Assembly: GCF_900101625.1 (NCBI RefSeq)
Contig: NZ_FMYZ01000005.1
Coordinates: 434,001 to 498,000 of the forward strand
Origin: Cupriavidus sp. YR651
GTDB taxonomy: Bacteria > Pseudomonadota > Gammaproteobacteria > Burkholderiales > Burkholderiaceae
DNA: 64,000 nt
Reading direction: 5' to 3'
In this document: positions 46,450 to 56,365 of the stretch, one piece after another
How positions within the stretch are numbered: position 1 is the first letter of the stretch
How the letters are laid out: each line of letters opens with the position of its first letter
Notes under the pieces: model-generated
Databases searched by the model: none
What the model was told of the DNA's origin: nothing
The model's input: only the letters and a program-made list of their open reading frames with translations
Translations under genes and position numbers: made by a program

Positions 46450-48351
46450 TTACTTCCAGTCGCCGCGCAGCGCCAGCACCATCTGCTGGAGCGCCTCGGG
46501 CGTGGCGGCGTCCGGCGCGACGGGTTCGCCGACCACCAGTTCCAGCCGGCTCAGGATGCCGCGCCGGAACGGCCTCGACATGGCCGGAGCACCCTTGCGC
46601 GAGAAGAAGCTGCCCCATAGCCCGCGCAGCGCCATCGGCACCACGGGCACCGGTGTGCGGCGGATGATCTGCTGCACACCGCTCTTGAACGGATTGACGT
46701 CCCCCGTGGCCGTGATCTTGCCTTCGGGGAATATGCACACCAGGTCGCCGTCCTCGAGCGCAGCCGCCACGGCATCGTAGGCGCGCGCCAGCATCTCTGG
46801 ATCCTCATGCGCCGGCGCGATCGGGATCGCCTTGGCCTGGCGGAAGAACCACGACAGCAGCGGCACCTTGAATATGTTGTGGTCCATTACAAAGCGCACC
46901 GGCCGTGGGCTGGCGGCCATCAGCACCACCGCATCGGCAAAGCTCACGTGGTTGCAGACCAGCACCGCCGCGCCCTGGTCCGGAATCCGCTCCGCGTTGA
47001 CGCGGCGCAGCCGGTAGACCGTGTGCACCAGGATCCAGGCGATGAAGCGCAGCAGGAACTCGGGCACCAGCGTGTAGATGTAGATCGCCACCACCGCGTT
47101 GAGCAGCCCGACCACCAGGAACAGTTGCGGAATCGTGTAGCCGGCCTGCGTCATGAATACGCCCAGTAACGAGGCGCCGATCATGAAGAAGCTGTTCAGG
47201 ATGTTGTTGGCGGCGATGATCCGCGCGCGGTGCGTCGGCGCGCAACGGCTCTGGATCAACGCGTACAGCGGCACGCTGTAGAAGCCACCGAACATCGCCA
47301 CGCAGAACAAGTCCACCAGCACGCGCCAGTGCCCCGGATATGCCAGGAATCCACCGATGCCGGTCAGCGCGGGGCCTGCGGTCTGGCCGTGCGTCGACAG
47401 GTAGAGATCGACCGCGAACACCGTCATGCCGATCGAGCCAAACGGCACCAGCCCGATCTCCACGTGGCGGCCCGACAGTCGCTCGCACAGCAGCGACCCC
47501 GTACCGATACCCACCGAGAACATCGCCAGCAACAGCGTGACCACGTTCTGGTCCCCGCCCAGCACATCCTTGGCAAAGCTGAAGAACGACGTCAGGAAGG
47601 TGGCGCCAAGGAACCACAGCCAGGAAATCCCCAGCAGGCTCTGGAATACGACGCGGCGCTCGTGCGCCAGCGCCAGGTTGCGCCAGGTCTCGGTGAACGG
47701 GTTCCAGTTGATGCGCAGGTCCGGCTGCGGCGCGGGCGACAGCGGCACCCTTTGCGACACGGCGCGCCCGGCCACCGCGATGGTCACGCAGACGATGCCC
47801 ACGTAGAGCGGACCGACCACCATGCCACCGCGTGTAACGCCCGCCAACTCCCCGCCGAGCAGCGTGCCGATCAGGATGGCGACGAAGGTGCCCATTTCCA
47901 CCAGCCCGTTGCCGCCCACCAGCTCGGTCGAGTCCAGATGCTGTGGCAGGTAGGCGAACTTGACGGGGCCGAACAGGGTGGAGTGCAGCCCCATCAGGAA
48001 GGTGCCGACATAGAGCAACGGGGCACTGTGCCAGGCAAAGCCGGCCAGCCCCAGCAGCATGATGCCGATCTCAAGCGACTTGACCAGCCGGATCAGTCGC
48101 GATTTCTCGATCTTGTCGGCAATCTGCCCGCTGGTGGCGGAGAACAGGACGAACGGCGCGATGAAGATCGCCGAGATCAGGAAGGCCGCGCTATGGGCAT
48201 CCACCCCCTCGAACAGCGCGGTATGGTAGGTGACCAGCGAGGTGAAGGCGACCTTGAAGACGTTGTCGTTCATGGCCCCGAGGAACTGTGTCCAGAAAAA
48301 CGGGGCGAAACGGCGCACGCCAAGGAGGCGGAACTGGCTTTGTTGGCTCAT
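46450..48351 (-). CDS. LplT-like MFS transporter fused to PlsC-type acyltransferase
   Basis: A 633-aa fusion. Residues about 1-420 are a 12-helix MFS domain like lysophospholipid transporter LplT (FFWTQFLGAMNDNVFKVAF, ALIQSRCAPTHRARIIAANNI); residues 430-630 are a 1-acylglycerolphosphate acyltransferase with NHVSFAD (H-x4-D) and FPEGKIT. In E. coli, LplT works with Aas (PlsC plus acyl-ACP synthetase) to re-acylate lysophospholipids; the synthetase domain is missing here. Likely role: import and re-acylation of lysophospholipid at the inner membrane. Confidence 0.92.
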   Translation of the reverse strand: MSQQSQFRLLGVRRFAPFFWTQFLGAMNDNVFKVAFTSLVTYHTALFEGVDAHSAAFLISAIFIAPFVLFSATSGQIADKIEKSRLIRLVKSLEIGIMLLGLAGFAWHSAPLLYVGTFLMGLHSTLFGPVKFAYLPQHLDSTELVGGNGLVEMGTFVAILIGTLLGGELAGVTRGGMVVGPLYVGIVCVTIAVAGRAVSQRVPLSPAPQPDLRINWNPFTETWRNLALAHERRVVFQSLLGISWLWFLGATFLTSFFSFAKDVLGGDQNVVTLLLAMFSVGIGTGSLLCERLSGRHVEIGLVPFGSIGMTVFAVDLYLSTHGQTAGPALTGIGGFLAYPGHWRVLVDLFCVAMFGGFYSVPLYALIQSRCAPTHRARIIAANNILNSFFMIGASLLGVFMTQAGYTIPQLFLVVGLLNAVVAIYIYTLVPEFLLRFIAWILVHTVYRLRRVNAERIPDQGAAVLVCNHVSFADAVVLMAASPRPVRFVMDHNIFKVPLLSWFFRQAKAIPIAPAHEDPEMLARAYDAVAAALEDGDLVCIFPEGKITATGDVNPFKSGVQQIIRRTPVPVVPMALRGLWGSFFSRKGAPAMSRPFRRGILSRLELVVGEPVAPDAATPEALQQMVLALRGDWK

Positions 48352-48464
48352 GGAGGCAGGCGTTGGTGGACCCCGGCGACCGCCGGGGCTTCAGTTCGCC
48401 GCCATCATGCCAGCGCCCGGCGGCGCCGGCTATGAGACTATTGCGCAAAATGTTGCGCAAAAAC

Positions 48465-48487
48465 AAGCCGGTGTGGTCAGTCGGCTT
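48465..48487 (-). terminator. Terminator hairpin at end of CBS gene
   Basis: AAGCCG/CGGCTT arms overlapping the CBS stop codon, followed on the minus strand by GTTTTTG. Next to it are two copies of TTGCGCAAAA in direct order (48441-48450 and 48453-48462). Confidence 0.55.
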
Positions 48488-48923
48488 TTTCTTCCGGCCA
48501 GTCGCGGATGTAGGCCTTGAGCATGCGGTTCTCGAAACTCTGCTCCTCCACCACCGCCTTGGCCACGTCATAGAACGAGATCACGCCCATCAGCGTGCGG
48601 CTGTCCAGCACCGGCAGGTAGCGCGTGTGGCGCTCCAGCATCATGCGGCGCACCTCGTTGACGTCGGTTTCCGGCGTGCAGGTCAGCGGCGCGTCGTCCA
48701 TGACCTTGCGGATGCTATGGGTACCCAGCGTGCCACCGTTGGCGGCCACGGTCTCGATGATCTCGCGGAAGGTCAGCATGCCGACCAGGTCGCCGTACTC
48801 CATGACCACCAGCGATCCGATGTCGTGCTCGGCCATCGTATGGATGGCTACCAGCAGGGACGTATCCGGCGTGACGGTATAGAGCGTATTGCCCTTGATC
48901 TGCAGGATGTCGCTGACTTTCAT
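48477..48923 (-). CDS. Two-CBS-domain protein
   Basis: A 148-aa protein made of a CBS pair (MKVSDILQIKGNTLYTVTP, EHDIGSLVVMEYGDLVGMLTFREII; then IRKVMDDAPLTCTPETDV, RYLPVLDSRTLMGVISFYDV; each in part). GGAGAC lies before the ATG at 48923. Such stand-alone pairs bind adenine nucleotides and act as energy-state sensors for unknown partners. A further open N-terminal extension to 49019 lacks support. Confidence 0.9.
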   Translation of the reverse strand: MKVSDILQIKGNTLYTVTPDTSLLVAIHTMAEHDIGSLVVMEYGDLVGMLTFREIIETVAANGGTLGTHSIRKVMDDAPLTCTPETDVNEVRRMMLERHTRYLPVLDSRTLMGVISFYDVAKAVVEEQSFENRMLKAYIRDWPEEKAD

Positions 48924-49159
48924 GGTGGTGTCTCCGCTGCCGCGTTGCAAAGGCCTGGCGCCGTGGGCGCCGGCGTCCCGCCGTGGGGGCTTGTTTGTCG
49001 TTGTGAGGGCAATGCCCATGCGGCGATGCTAGCCCAAACGGCCGCCTCAAGTAAAGCGAGCGAGACTTCCCGAGCGGACTCGAATTGAGAATCCCCCCAA
49101 TTGCGCACATGCCGCGCGGTGCTAGGATGCCGGACGGAGACAACAACGAGCGAACTGCC

Positions 49160-50476
49160 ATGTCCGGTACCCGATTCGACACGCTGGCCCTGCACGCCGG
49201 CGCCGCCCCGGACCCCGCCACGGGGGCCCGGGCCACACCTATCCACCTGACCACGTCCTTCGTATTCCGCGACAGCGAGCATGCGGCGTCCCTGTTCAAC
49301 ATGGAACGCGCCGGGCATGTCTACTCCCGGATCAGCAATCCGACCGTGGCGGTGCTGGAAGAACGCGTGGCCGCGCTGGAAAACGGCGCCGGGGCCATCG
49401 CCACGGCATCCGGCCAGGCCGCGCTGCACCTGGCCGTGGCCACGCTGATGGGCGCGGGGTCGCATATCGTGGCCTCCACCGCGCTCTACGGCGGATCCCA
49501 CAACCTGCTTCACTACACACTGCGCCGGTTCGGCATCGAGACCACGTTCGTCAATCCGCGCGACATCGACGCCTGGCGCGCCGCCATCCGCCCCGAGACC
49601 CGGCTGCTGTTCGGCGAGACACTGGGCAATCCGGGGCTGGACGTGCTCGATATCGAGACCGTGGCCCAGATCGGCCGGGATCACCGGATCCCGCTGCTGG
49701 TGGACTCCACATTCACCACACCCTACCTGCTGCGCCCGTTCGACCTCGGCGCCGGGCTGCTCTACCACTCGGCCACCAAGTTCCTGGGCGGTCATGGCAC
49801 CACCATCGGTGGCGTGCTGGCCGAGGGCGGGACGTTCGATTTCGAGGCGTCCGGCCGCTTCCCGGAACTGTCGGAGCCGTACGAGGGTTTCCACAACATG
49901 GTGTTCACCGAGGAAAGCACGGTGGCGCCGTTCCTGCTGCGCGCGCGGCGCGAAGGCCTGCGGGACTTCGGCGCCTGCATGAACCCCATGGCCGCGTGGC
50001 AACTGCTGCAAGGCATCGAGACCCTGCCGCTGCGGATGAGCCGCCACGTCGACAATACGCGCCGCGTGGTGCAGTTCCTGGCGGGCCATCCGATGGTGGA
50101 ATCCGTGGCCTACCCCGAGCTCGAGTCGCACCCGGACCATGCGCTGGCCAAACGCCTGCTGCCGCGCGGCTGCGGCGCGGTCTTCAGCTTCAACCTCAAG
50201 GCCGACCGCACGGCCGGGCAGCGCTTCATCGAAAGCCTCTCGCTCTTCTCGCACCTCGCCAACGTGGGCGATGCGCGCTCGCTGGTGATCCACCCGGCTT
50301 CCACCACGCACTTCCGCATGGATGCCGCGGCGCTGCGCGCGGCCGGCATCGGCGAAGGCACGATCCGGCTGTCGATTGGGCTGGAAGACCCCGACGACCT
50401 GATCGACGACCTGAAACGCGGCCTGAAGGCCGCGGAGAAGGCCATGAGCGGCGGCGCAAAGGGAGGGAAAGCCTGA
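49160..50476 (+). CDS. O-acetylhomoserine sulfhydrylase-type PLP enzyme (MetY-like)
   Basis: A 438-aa Cys/Met metabolism PLP enzyme. It has RFDTLALHAGAAPDPATGAR at the N-terminus, YSRISNPTVAVLEERVAALE, STFTTPYLLRPFDLGAG and the PLP lysine in HSATKFLGGHG. The length and the insert around FEASGRFPELSEPYEGFH favour O-acetylhomoserine aminocarboxypropyltransferase over cystathionine enzymes. It would make homocysteine from O-acetylhomoserine and sulfide. The stop overlaps the ATG of the hydrolase gene, so the two are coupled. Confidence 0.9.
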   Translation: MSGTRFDTLALHAGAAPDPATGARATPIHLTTSFVFRDSEHAASLFNMERAGHVYSRISNPTVAVLEERVAALENGAGAIATASGQAALHLAVATLMGAGSHIVASTALYGGSHNLLHYTLRRFGIETTFVNPRDIDAWRAAIRPETRLLFGETLGNPGLDVLDIETVAQIGRDHRIPLLVDSTFTTPYLLRPFDLGAGLLYHSATKFLGGHGTTIGGVLAEGGTFDFEASGRFPELSEPYEGFHNMVFTEESTVAPFLLRARREGLRDFGACMNPMAAWQLLQGIETLPLRMSRHVDNTRRVVQFLAGHPMVESVAYPELESHPDHALAKRLLPRGCGAVFSFNLKADRTAGQRFIESLSLFSHLANVGDARSLVIHPASTTHFRMDAAALRAAGIGEGTIRLSIGLEDPDDLIDDLKRGLKAAEKAMSGGAKGGKA

Positions 50477-51324
50477 TGGAACTGAATGTTTCCGGCCAGA
50501 AGGCCTATGCCTACACCGGCGGCAAGCCGTTCGATCCCGCCCTGCCCTGCGCCGTCTTCGTGCATGGCGCGCAAAACGATCACAGCGTGTGGGCGTTGCA
50601 AACGCGCTGGTTTGCCAACCACGGTTTCTCCGTGCTGGCCGTGGACCTGCCCGCCCACAACCGCAGCCAGGGCGCACCGCTGACCACCGTCGAGTCGATG
50701 GCCGACTGGGTGATGACGCTGGTGGCAACCGCGGGCGTCAAGGCGCCTGCGCTGGTGTTCGGCCACAGCATGGGGTCACTGATCGCGCTCGAGTGCGCCA
50801 CGCGCCATCCCGACGCGGTGCGCGCGATCGGGCTGCTGGCCACGGCCTATCCGATGAAGGTATCCGACGCGCTGCTCGATGCCGCGCTGAACCGCGAAGA
50901 CGAAGCCATCGCGATGGTCAACCAGTGGTCGATCTCCAGCCTCGCCAGCAAGCCGTCCTCGCCGGGCCCCGGCGCGTGGATGCACGGCGGCAGCCAGCGA
51001 CTGATGGAGCGCGTGGCCGCGCGCAATCCAGGCGCCCATGTCTTCCACAATGATTTTTCCGCCTGCAACGCCTATGCGCATGGCGAAGAAGCGGCGGCAT
51101 CGGTCGCCTGCCCGGCGTTGTTCGTGGTGGGATCGAAGGACATGATGACGTCGCCCAAGGCCGCGCAGGGACTGGCCAGCAGGATGGCGAATGCCGCCGT
51201 TGCCACCGTCCCCTGCGGGCACGCGATGATGGGAGAAAAGCCGGATGAAGTCCTCGACACGCTGGCCGCCTTCGCGCGGAAAGTCGTGGCGAGCGGCACG
51301 CCGACGCAGGCACGAGCGTCATAG
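50476..51324 (+). CDS. Alpha/beta hydrolase coupled to metY-like gene
   Basis: A 282-aa alpha/beta hydrolase, start overlapping the previous stop by one base (TGATG). Oxyanion region AVFVHGAQNDHSVW, nucleophile GHSMGSLIALE, Asp in VVGSKDMMTSP and His in CGHAMMGEKP. No signal peptide. It is the unlinked-acyltransferase-like fold but not MetX by motif; function unknown. It could, for example, act on an ester linked to sulfur amino-acid metabolism, which is speculative. Confidence 0.87.
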   Translation: MELNVSGQKAYAYTGGKPFDPALPCAVFVHGAQNDHSVWALQTRWFANHGFSVLAVDLPAHNRSQGAPLTTVESMADWVMTLVATAGVKAPALVFGHSMGSLIALECATRHPDAVRAIGLLATAYPMKVSDALLDAALNREDEAIAMVNQWSISSLASKPSSPGPGAWMHGGSQRLMERVAARNPGAHVFHNDFSACNAYAHGEEAAASVACPALFVVGSKDMMTSPKAAQGLASRMANAAVATVPCGHAMMGEKPDEVLDTLAAFARKVVASGTPTQARAS

Positions 51325-51369
51325 CAGTGTGACAACAACGACAACATCGGGGAGCCGCCGGAGACCACC

Positions 51370-51687
51370 ATGCCTCACGCCCACGCCAAAGAGTTTGAGA
51401 GCTTTGCCGCCTTCTACCCTTACTACCTGAACGAACACCGCGACCGGACCTGCCGCCGCCTGCATTTCGTCGGATCGACGGTCGCCCTGTTCTGCCTCGT
51501 GGCGCTGGTGATCACGGGCAACGCGTGGTGGCTGCTCGGTGCGGCGGTATCCGGCTATGCGTTCGCATGGGTCGGCCACTTCGGCTTCGAAAAAAACCGG
51601 CCGGCCACGTTCCGCCACCCGATCTACAGCCTGATGGGCGACTGGGTCATGTACGCGGATATCTGGCGGGGCAGGATTCCGTTCTGA
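51370..51687 (+). CDS. Mpo1-like (DUF962) membrane protein
   Basis: A 105-aa protein with two hydrophobic helices (about 37-55 and 57-72) and the family pattern FYPYYLNEHRDRTCRRLHFVG, then GHFGFEKNRPATFRHPIYSLMGDW. The His and Asn/His residues match Mpo1 from yeast, a dioxygenase-like enzyme in phytosphingosine alpha-oxidation. In bacteria the role is not established. GGAGACCACC precedes the ATG. Confidence 0.85.
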   Translation: MPHAHAKEFESFAAFYPYYLNEHRDRTCRRLHFVGSTVALFCLVALVITGNAWWLLGAAVSGYAFAWVGHFGFEKNRPATFRHPIYSLMGDWVMYADIWRGRIPF

Positions 51688-51826
51688 CCGGGTGATGGTC
51701 CCGGTTTGACCGGAGGGTGCCGGTCAGACCGGTATGGTCGATATTGCAACGGATCAGATCGGTGACGATTCGAGTCTGACGATGCCAGCGGGCCGGTCCT
51801 GCTGACGGATGGCGTGGGAGCCGGCG

Positions 51827-53257
51827 TCAGACCTGGCCGTGCCAGCCCGGCGGCACCACTTCGAACGTACGACGCTGGCCGCCACCCTCGTCGGCCTTGG
51901 CAGCCTTTCCGCCCTCACCACCCTCACCGCCCGTATCACCCTTGTCGCCCTTGCCGTCCTTACGGTCCTCTCGCCCGGCCTCATTGGCCGCCGGCGCCGA
52001 CGCCTGCTGGCGGAACACGGCCTCCAGCGACTGCTCCAGCTGAGGGTTGTCGAGCATCGATTTCAGCAGGTCCACGCCCTGCATCTGCTGCGCCAGCGCC
52101 GTCCGCGGCAGTCGCGCCAGGTTCAGCACCAGCCGGTCATGCAGCATGCGCAGCGTGACGTGCGACGGATCGCACAGCAGCGCCCAGTGTGCCTGCCCAC
52201 GATCCTGCTGGAGCTTGCCGACCAGATGCATCCCCTTGAGCTTTGCCAGCAGACCAGCCAGGTAGTCTGCCTCCATCCGCAGCTTGCGGCCCATATCGAG
52301 TTCGCCAACGCTGCGCGGCACCTCCTCGCGGGCGCGGTACAGCAGGTACAGAACGCCGAGCGCGTCGAAGAACTCGCTGCCGGCAAACGTGCGGCGGCGC
52401 CAGTGGCCTTCCCGGATGACCGGCAGATTGGCCGCAATCGTGGCGCCCAGCAGCGTCACCAGCCAGCTGACGTACATCCACAGCAGGAACAGCGGCAACA
52501 CGGCGAACGTGCCGTAGACCGCCGTATAGGTCGGAATATGAGTAATGAAGTAGCCGAAGCCGCGCTTGGCGACTTCGAAGGCGATGGCGGCAACCAGCCC
52601 GGCGATGATGGCGTCGCGCCAATCCACATAGGCGTAGGGCACCGCCATATAGAGGAAGGCGAACGCCAGTGCCGACAGGAGCACAGGAACGGCGCTGACC
52701 ATCAGGCCCATCCCCATCGGCAGATTGCCGACGTAGCCCATCGAAACCGAGATCAGGTACGAACTGATGGACAGGCTGGCGCCGATCAGCACCGGCCCCA
52801 GCGTCAGCACGGCCCAGAACACCAGCACCCGCTGCGCCAGCGGGCGCCGCCGCTTGACGCGCCAGATCGCATTGAGCGCGTCTTCCACGGTCAGCATCGT
52901 CAGCACGGACGTCACCATCAGGCCGCCCAGGCCCAGCGCGGTCAGCCCGCGCGCGCTCTTGGCAAACTGACCGATGTAGCGCGAGACCGAGTCACTGATG
53001 TTGCCGCCCGGGATCAGGTTCTGGAACAGGAAGCCCTCGATCTCGCCGCGAAAATCGCGGAACACCGGAAACGCGGCCAGCAGCGCGAACGCCACGGTCA
53101 GCACCGGCACCACGGCCAGGACGGTGGTGAAAGTCAGGCTGGCGGACACCTGCGGCAGGCGATCCTCGCCGGCGCGACGCAGCGCGTAGCGCGCGAGTGC
53201 GCGCACCTTCTGCAGGTTCCATTCCCTGCGCAGGCGGGCGATGCGTGCGGCTGTCAT
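51827..53257 (-). CDS. YihY/BrkB-family inner-membrane protein with Gly/Lys/Asp tail
   Basis: A 476-aa protein with six membrane helices in the first 290 residues (QVSASLTFTTVLAVVPVLTVAFAL, GLGGLMVTSVLTMLTVEDALNAIW, in part). Residues about 290-415 form a cytoplasmic winged-helix-like region. The last 55 are low complexity (DRKDGKGDKGDTGGEGGEGG). YihY proteins were once called RNase BN in error; real function uncertain. The start at 53257 is in an Arg-rich segment typical for the family. Confidence 0.9.
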   Translation of the reverse strand: MTAARIARLRREWNLQKVRALARYALRRAGEDRLPQVSASLTFTTVLAVVPVLTVAFALLAAFPVFRDFRGEIEGFLFQNLIPGGNISDSVSRYIGQFAKSARGLTALGLGGLMVTSVLTMLTVEDALNAIWRVKRRRPLAQRVLVFWAVLTLGPVLIGASLSISSYLISVSMGYVGNLPMGMGLMVSAVPVLLSALAFAFLYMAVPYAYVDWRDAIIAGLVAAIAFEVAKRGFGYFITHIPTYTAVYGTFAVLPLFLLWMYVSWLVTLLGATIAANLPVIREGHWRRRTFAGSEFFDALGVLYLLYRAREEVPRSVGELDMGRKLRMEADYLAGLLAKLKGMHLVGKLQQDRGQAHWALLCDPSHVTLRMLHDRLVLNLARLPRTALAQQMQGVDLLKSMLDNPQLEQSLEAVFRQQASAPAANEAGREDRKDGKGDKGDTGGEGGEGGKAAKADEGGGQRRTFEVVPPGWHGQV

Positions 53258-53370
53258 GCGGGGGCAAGCTCCATTGTCTGAAAACGAGGGGTGAGGGCCA
53301 CCGGATCAAGGAAACGTGCGACATTTCGTCGGACGCGTCTCGCATCCGGCACCCGGCGCGAGGGCCCAAC

Positions 53371-54496
<1,126 letters not shown>

Positions 54497-54526
54497 CTTG
54501 CCGTCGCCGAAACTCCCATTCCTGCC

Positions 54527-55960
54527 ATGACCGCCTCGCACCTCGACTCGTTCCTCGATCTCTGCCGCGCCGCGGTGGGCCCACAAAACGTGCTGACGGA
54601 TGCCACCGACAAGGCGCCCTACCTGACCGACTGGCGCCGGCGCTATACGGGCGACGCGGTTGCCGTGCTGCGTCCTGGCTCCACCGAGGAAGTCGCCGCC
54701 GTGGTCCATGCCTGCCATGCCCACAAGCTGGCCGTGGTGCCTCAGGGCGGCAACACGGGCCTGTGCGGCGGCGCGACGCCGGCCGCCGGTGAAGCGGCGG
54801 CAAACGGTGTGGTCGTGCTGTCGCTGCAGCGCATGAACCGCATCCGCAACGTCGATCCGTTGAACAACACGATCACCGTGGAAGCCGGTGTGATCCTGCA
54901 GCAGTTGCAGGAAGCGGCGCAGGCCCACGGCAGGCTGTTCCCGCTGAGCCTGGCGGCCGAGGGTAGCTGCACGATCGGCGGCAACCTGTCGACCAACGCC
55001 GGCGGCACCGCCGTGCTGCGATACGGCAATACGCGTGAACTGTGCCTGGGCGTGGAAGTGGTGACGGCCAGGGGCGAGATCTGGGACGGCCTGCGCGGTC
55101 TGCGCAAGGACAATACGGGCTACGACTTGCGCGACCTGTTTATCGGCGCCGAAGGCACGCTGGGGATCATCACGGCGGCCGTCATGAAACTGTTTCCGGC
55201 CCCGCGCGCGCGCGTCACGGCGCTGGCCGCCTTGCAGAGCCCGCGCGCGGCGCTGGCCCTGCTGGCCATCGCGCAATCGCACGCCAGCGCGATGCTGACC
55301 GGCTTCGAGCTGATGTCCGCGCGATGCATGGAACTGGTGACGAAACACTTCCCGCAACTACGCTACCCGTTTGACGCCACGCATCCGCAGCTGGTGCTGC
55401 TGGAACTGTCCGACAGCGAAGGCGAGGAACACGCGCGCGCGATCTTCGAAAAGATGATGGAAACCGCTTTCGAGGGCGGCGTGGTGATCGATGCAGTGGT
55501 CGCCGAGTCCGTGCAACAGTCGCGCGATTTCTGGAACCTGCGCGAGCACATTCCGCTGGCCCAGGTCGAGGAAGGCAAGAACATCAAACACGATATCGCC
55601 GTGCCGATCTCGCGCGTGGCTGACTTTATCGAGACCACCGATGCGCTGTTGCAGGATGCCTTCCCCGGTGCGAGGATGGTGACCTTCGGCCATCTTGGCG
55701 ACGGCAACCTGCACTACAACGTATCGCCGCCGGTGGGTGTCGATAACGACCAATTCCTGATGCATCAGGACGCCATCAACCTGGTCGTCCACAACAGCGT
55801 GCAGGCGCACAGCGGCTCGATTTCCGCCGAGCACGGCCTTGGCCAGCTCAAGCGCGAGGAGAACCAGCGCTACAAGAGCGAGGTGGAACTGGCGATGATG
55901 CGGGCCATCAAGCAGGCGCTGGACCCGCAGGGGCTAATGAATCCGGGGAAGGTCATCTGA
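54527..55960 (+). CDS. FAD-linked D-2-hydroxyacid dehydrogenase (GlcD/D2HGDH family)
   Basis: A 477-aa VAO-fold flavoenzyme. FAD-binding VVPQGGNTGLCGGATP (about residues 69-84), GGNLSTNAGGTAVLRYGNTRE and RDLFIGAEGTLGIITAA, and the C-terminal metal/substrate region HLGDGNLHYNVSPP with ISAEHGLGQLKREE. It oxidises a D-2-hydroxyacid such as D-2-hydroxyglutarate or D-lactate; in many bacteria D2HGDH passes electrons to ETF, and an ETF-QO is encoded at 38126-39805. The GlcE/GlcF partners of glycolate oxidase are absent, which favours a D2HGDH/D-LDH role. Confidence 0.9.
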   Translation: MTASHLDSFLDLCRAAVGPQNVLTDATDKAPYLTDWRRRYTGDAVAVLRPGSTEEVAAVVHACHAHKLAVVPQGGNTGLCGGATPAAGEAAANGVVVLSLQRMNRIRNVDPLNNTITVEAGVILQQLQEAAQAHGRLFPLSLAAEGSCTIGGNLSTNAGGTAVLRYGNTRELCLGVEVVTARGEIWDGLRGLRKDNTGYDLRDLFIGAEGTLGIITAAVMKLFPAPRARVTALAALQSPRAALALLAIAQSHASAMLTGFELMSARCMELVTKHFPQLRYPFDATHPQLVLLELSDSEGEEHARAIFEKMMETAFEGGVVIDAVVAESVQQSRDFWNLREHIPLAQVEEGKNIKHDIAVPISRVADFIETTDALLQDAFPGARMVTFGHLGDGNLHYNVSPPVGVDNDQFLMHQDAINLVVHNSVQAHSGSISAEHGLGQLKREENQRYKSEVELAMMRAIKQALDPQGLMNPGKVI

Positions 55961-56365
55961 TCCGGCCGATGGGTTGGCATCCGGATCCTGATCCGGACCC
56001 ATCTCCGGATCGGCCTCCGAATCCAGGCCGCCCAACAGCTGGCTGCACAGACCCTCGCCTTCCGGCGTGAGGCTGGCCGTTCCCCGGCCATCCTCTTCCA
56101 TCGTCATGACGACCAACTCCGCCTCGGCCAGTTGGGTCAGCACGCGACGCAGCACGCTCATCTGCACCGAGGCCCGTTTGCTGATCCGCGCCAGCGACAG
56201 CACCTTGCCTTCGGGCATCTGCGCCTCGCGCCAGAGCACGTCCAGGATGCCGGCCAGCGCCGGGTCCAGCCCGCCGACGCTGTCTTGTCCGTCTTGTCCG
56301 TCTGCTGCCTCGTCGATCCCGGGGGCGTCCGTTTCAGCATTGCCCCGGTTGGATTTGCGCATCAT
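55934..56365 (-). CDS. Small winged-helix regulator coupled to MocR gene
   Basis: A 143-aa protein from ATG 56365 with GGAG five bases upstream. Middle part is a MarR-like winged helix (VLSLARISKRASVQMSVLRRVLTQL, in part, then VVMTMEEDGRGTASLTPEG). N- and C-termini are acidic and low complexity (DEAADGQDGQDS; DSEADPEMGPDQDPDANPS). Its ATG overlaps the MocR stop (ATGATG context), so it is translated with it. Its 3' end overlaps the convergent dehydrogenase gene by 27 bases. Exact family and target unknown. Confidence 0.75.
   Translation of the reverse strand: MMRKSNRGNAETDAPGIDEAADGQDGQDSVGGLDPALAGILDVLWREAQMPEGKVLSLARISKRASVQMSVLRRVLTQLAEAELVVMTMEEDGRGTASLTPEGEGLCSQLLGGLDSEADPEMGPDQDPDANPSAGSDDLPRIH

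Noticed and set aside
48920..50728. 602-codon minus-strand open frame
   Set aside because: Antisense to the MetY-like gene with intact PLP lysine motif.
51688..51826. GACCGG-rich repeats between Mpo1-like and yihY genes
   Set aside because: Several short CCGGTC-type words form weak inverted repeats but no consistent unit or T-run; chance in GC-rich DNA is likely.
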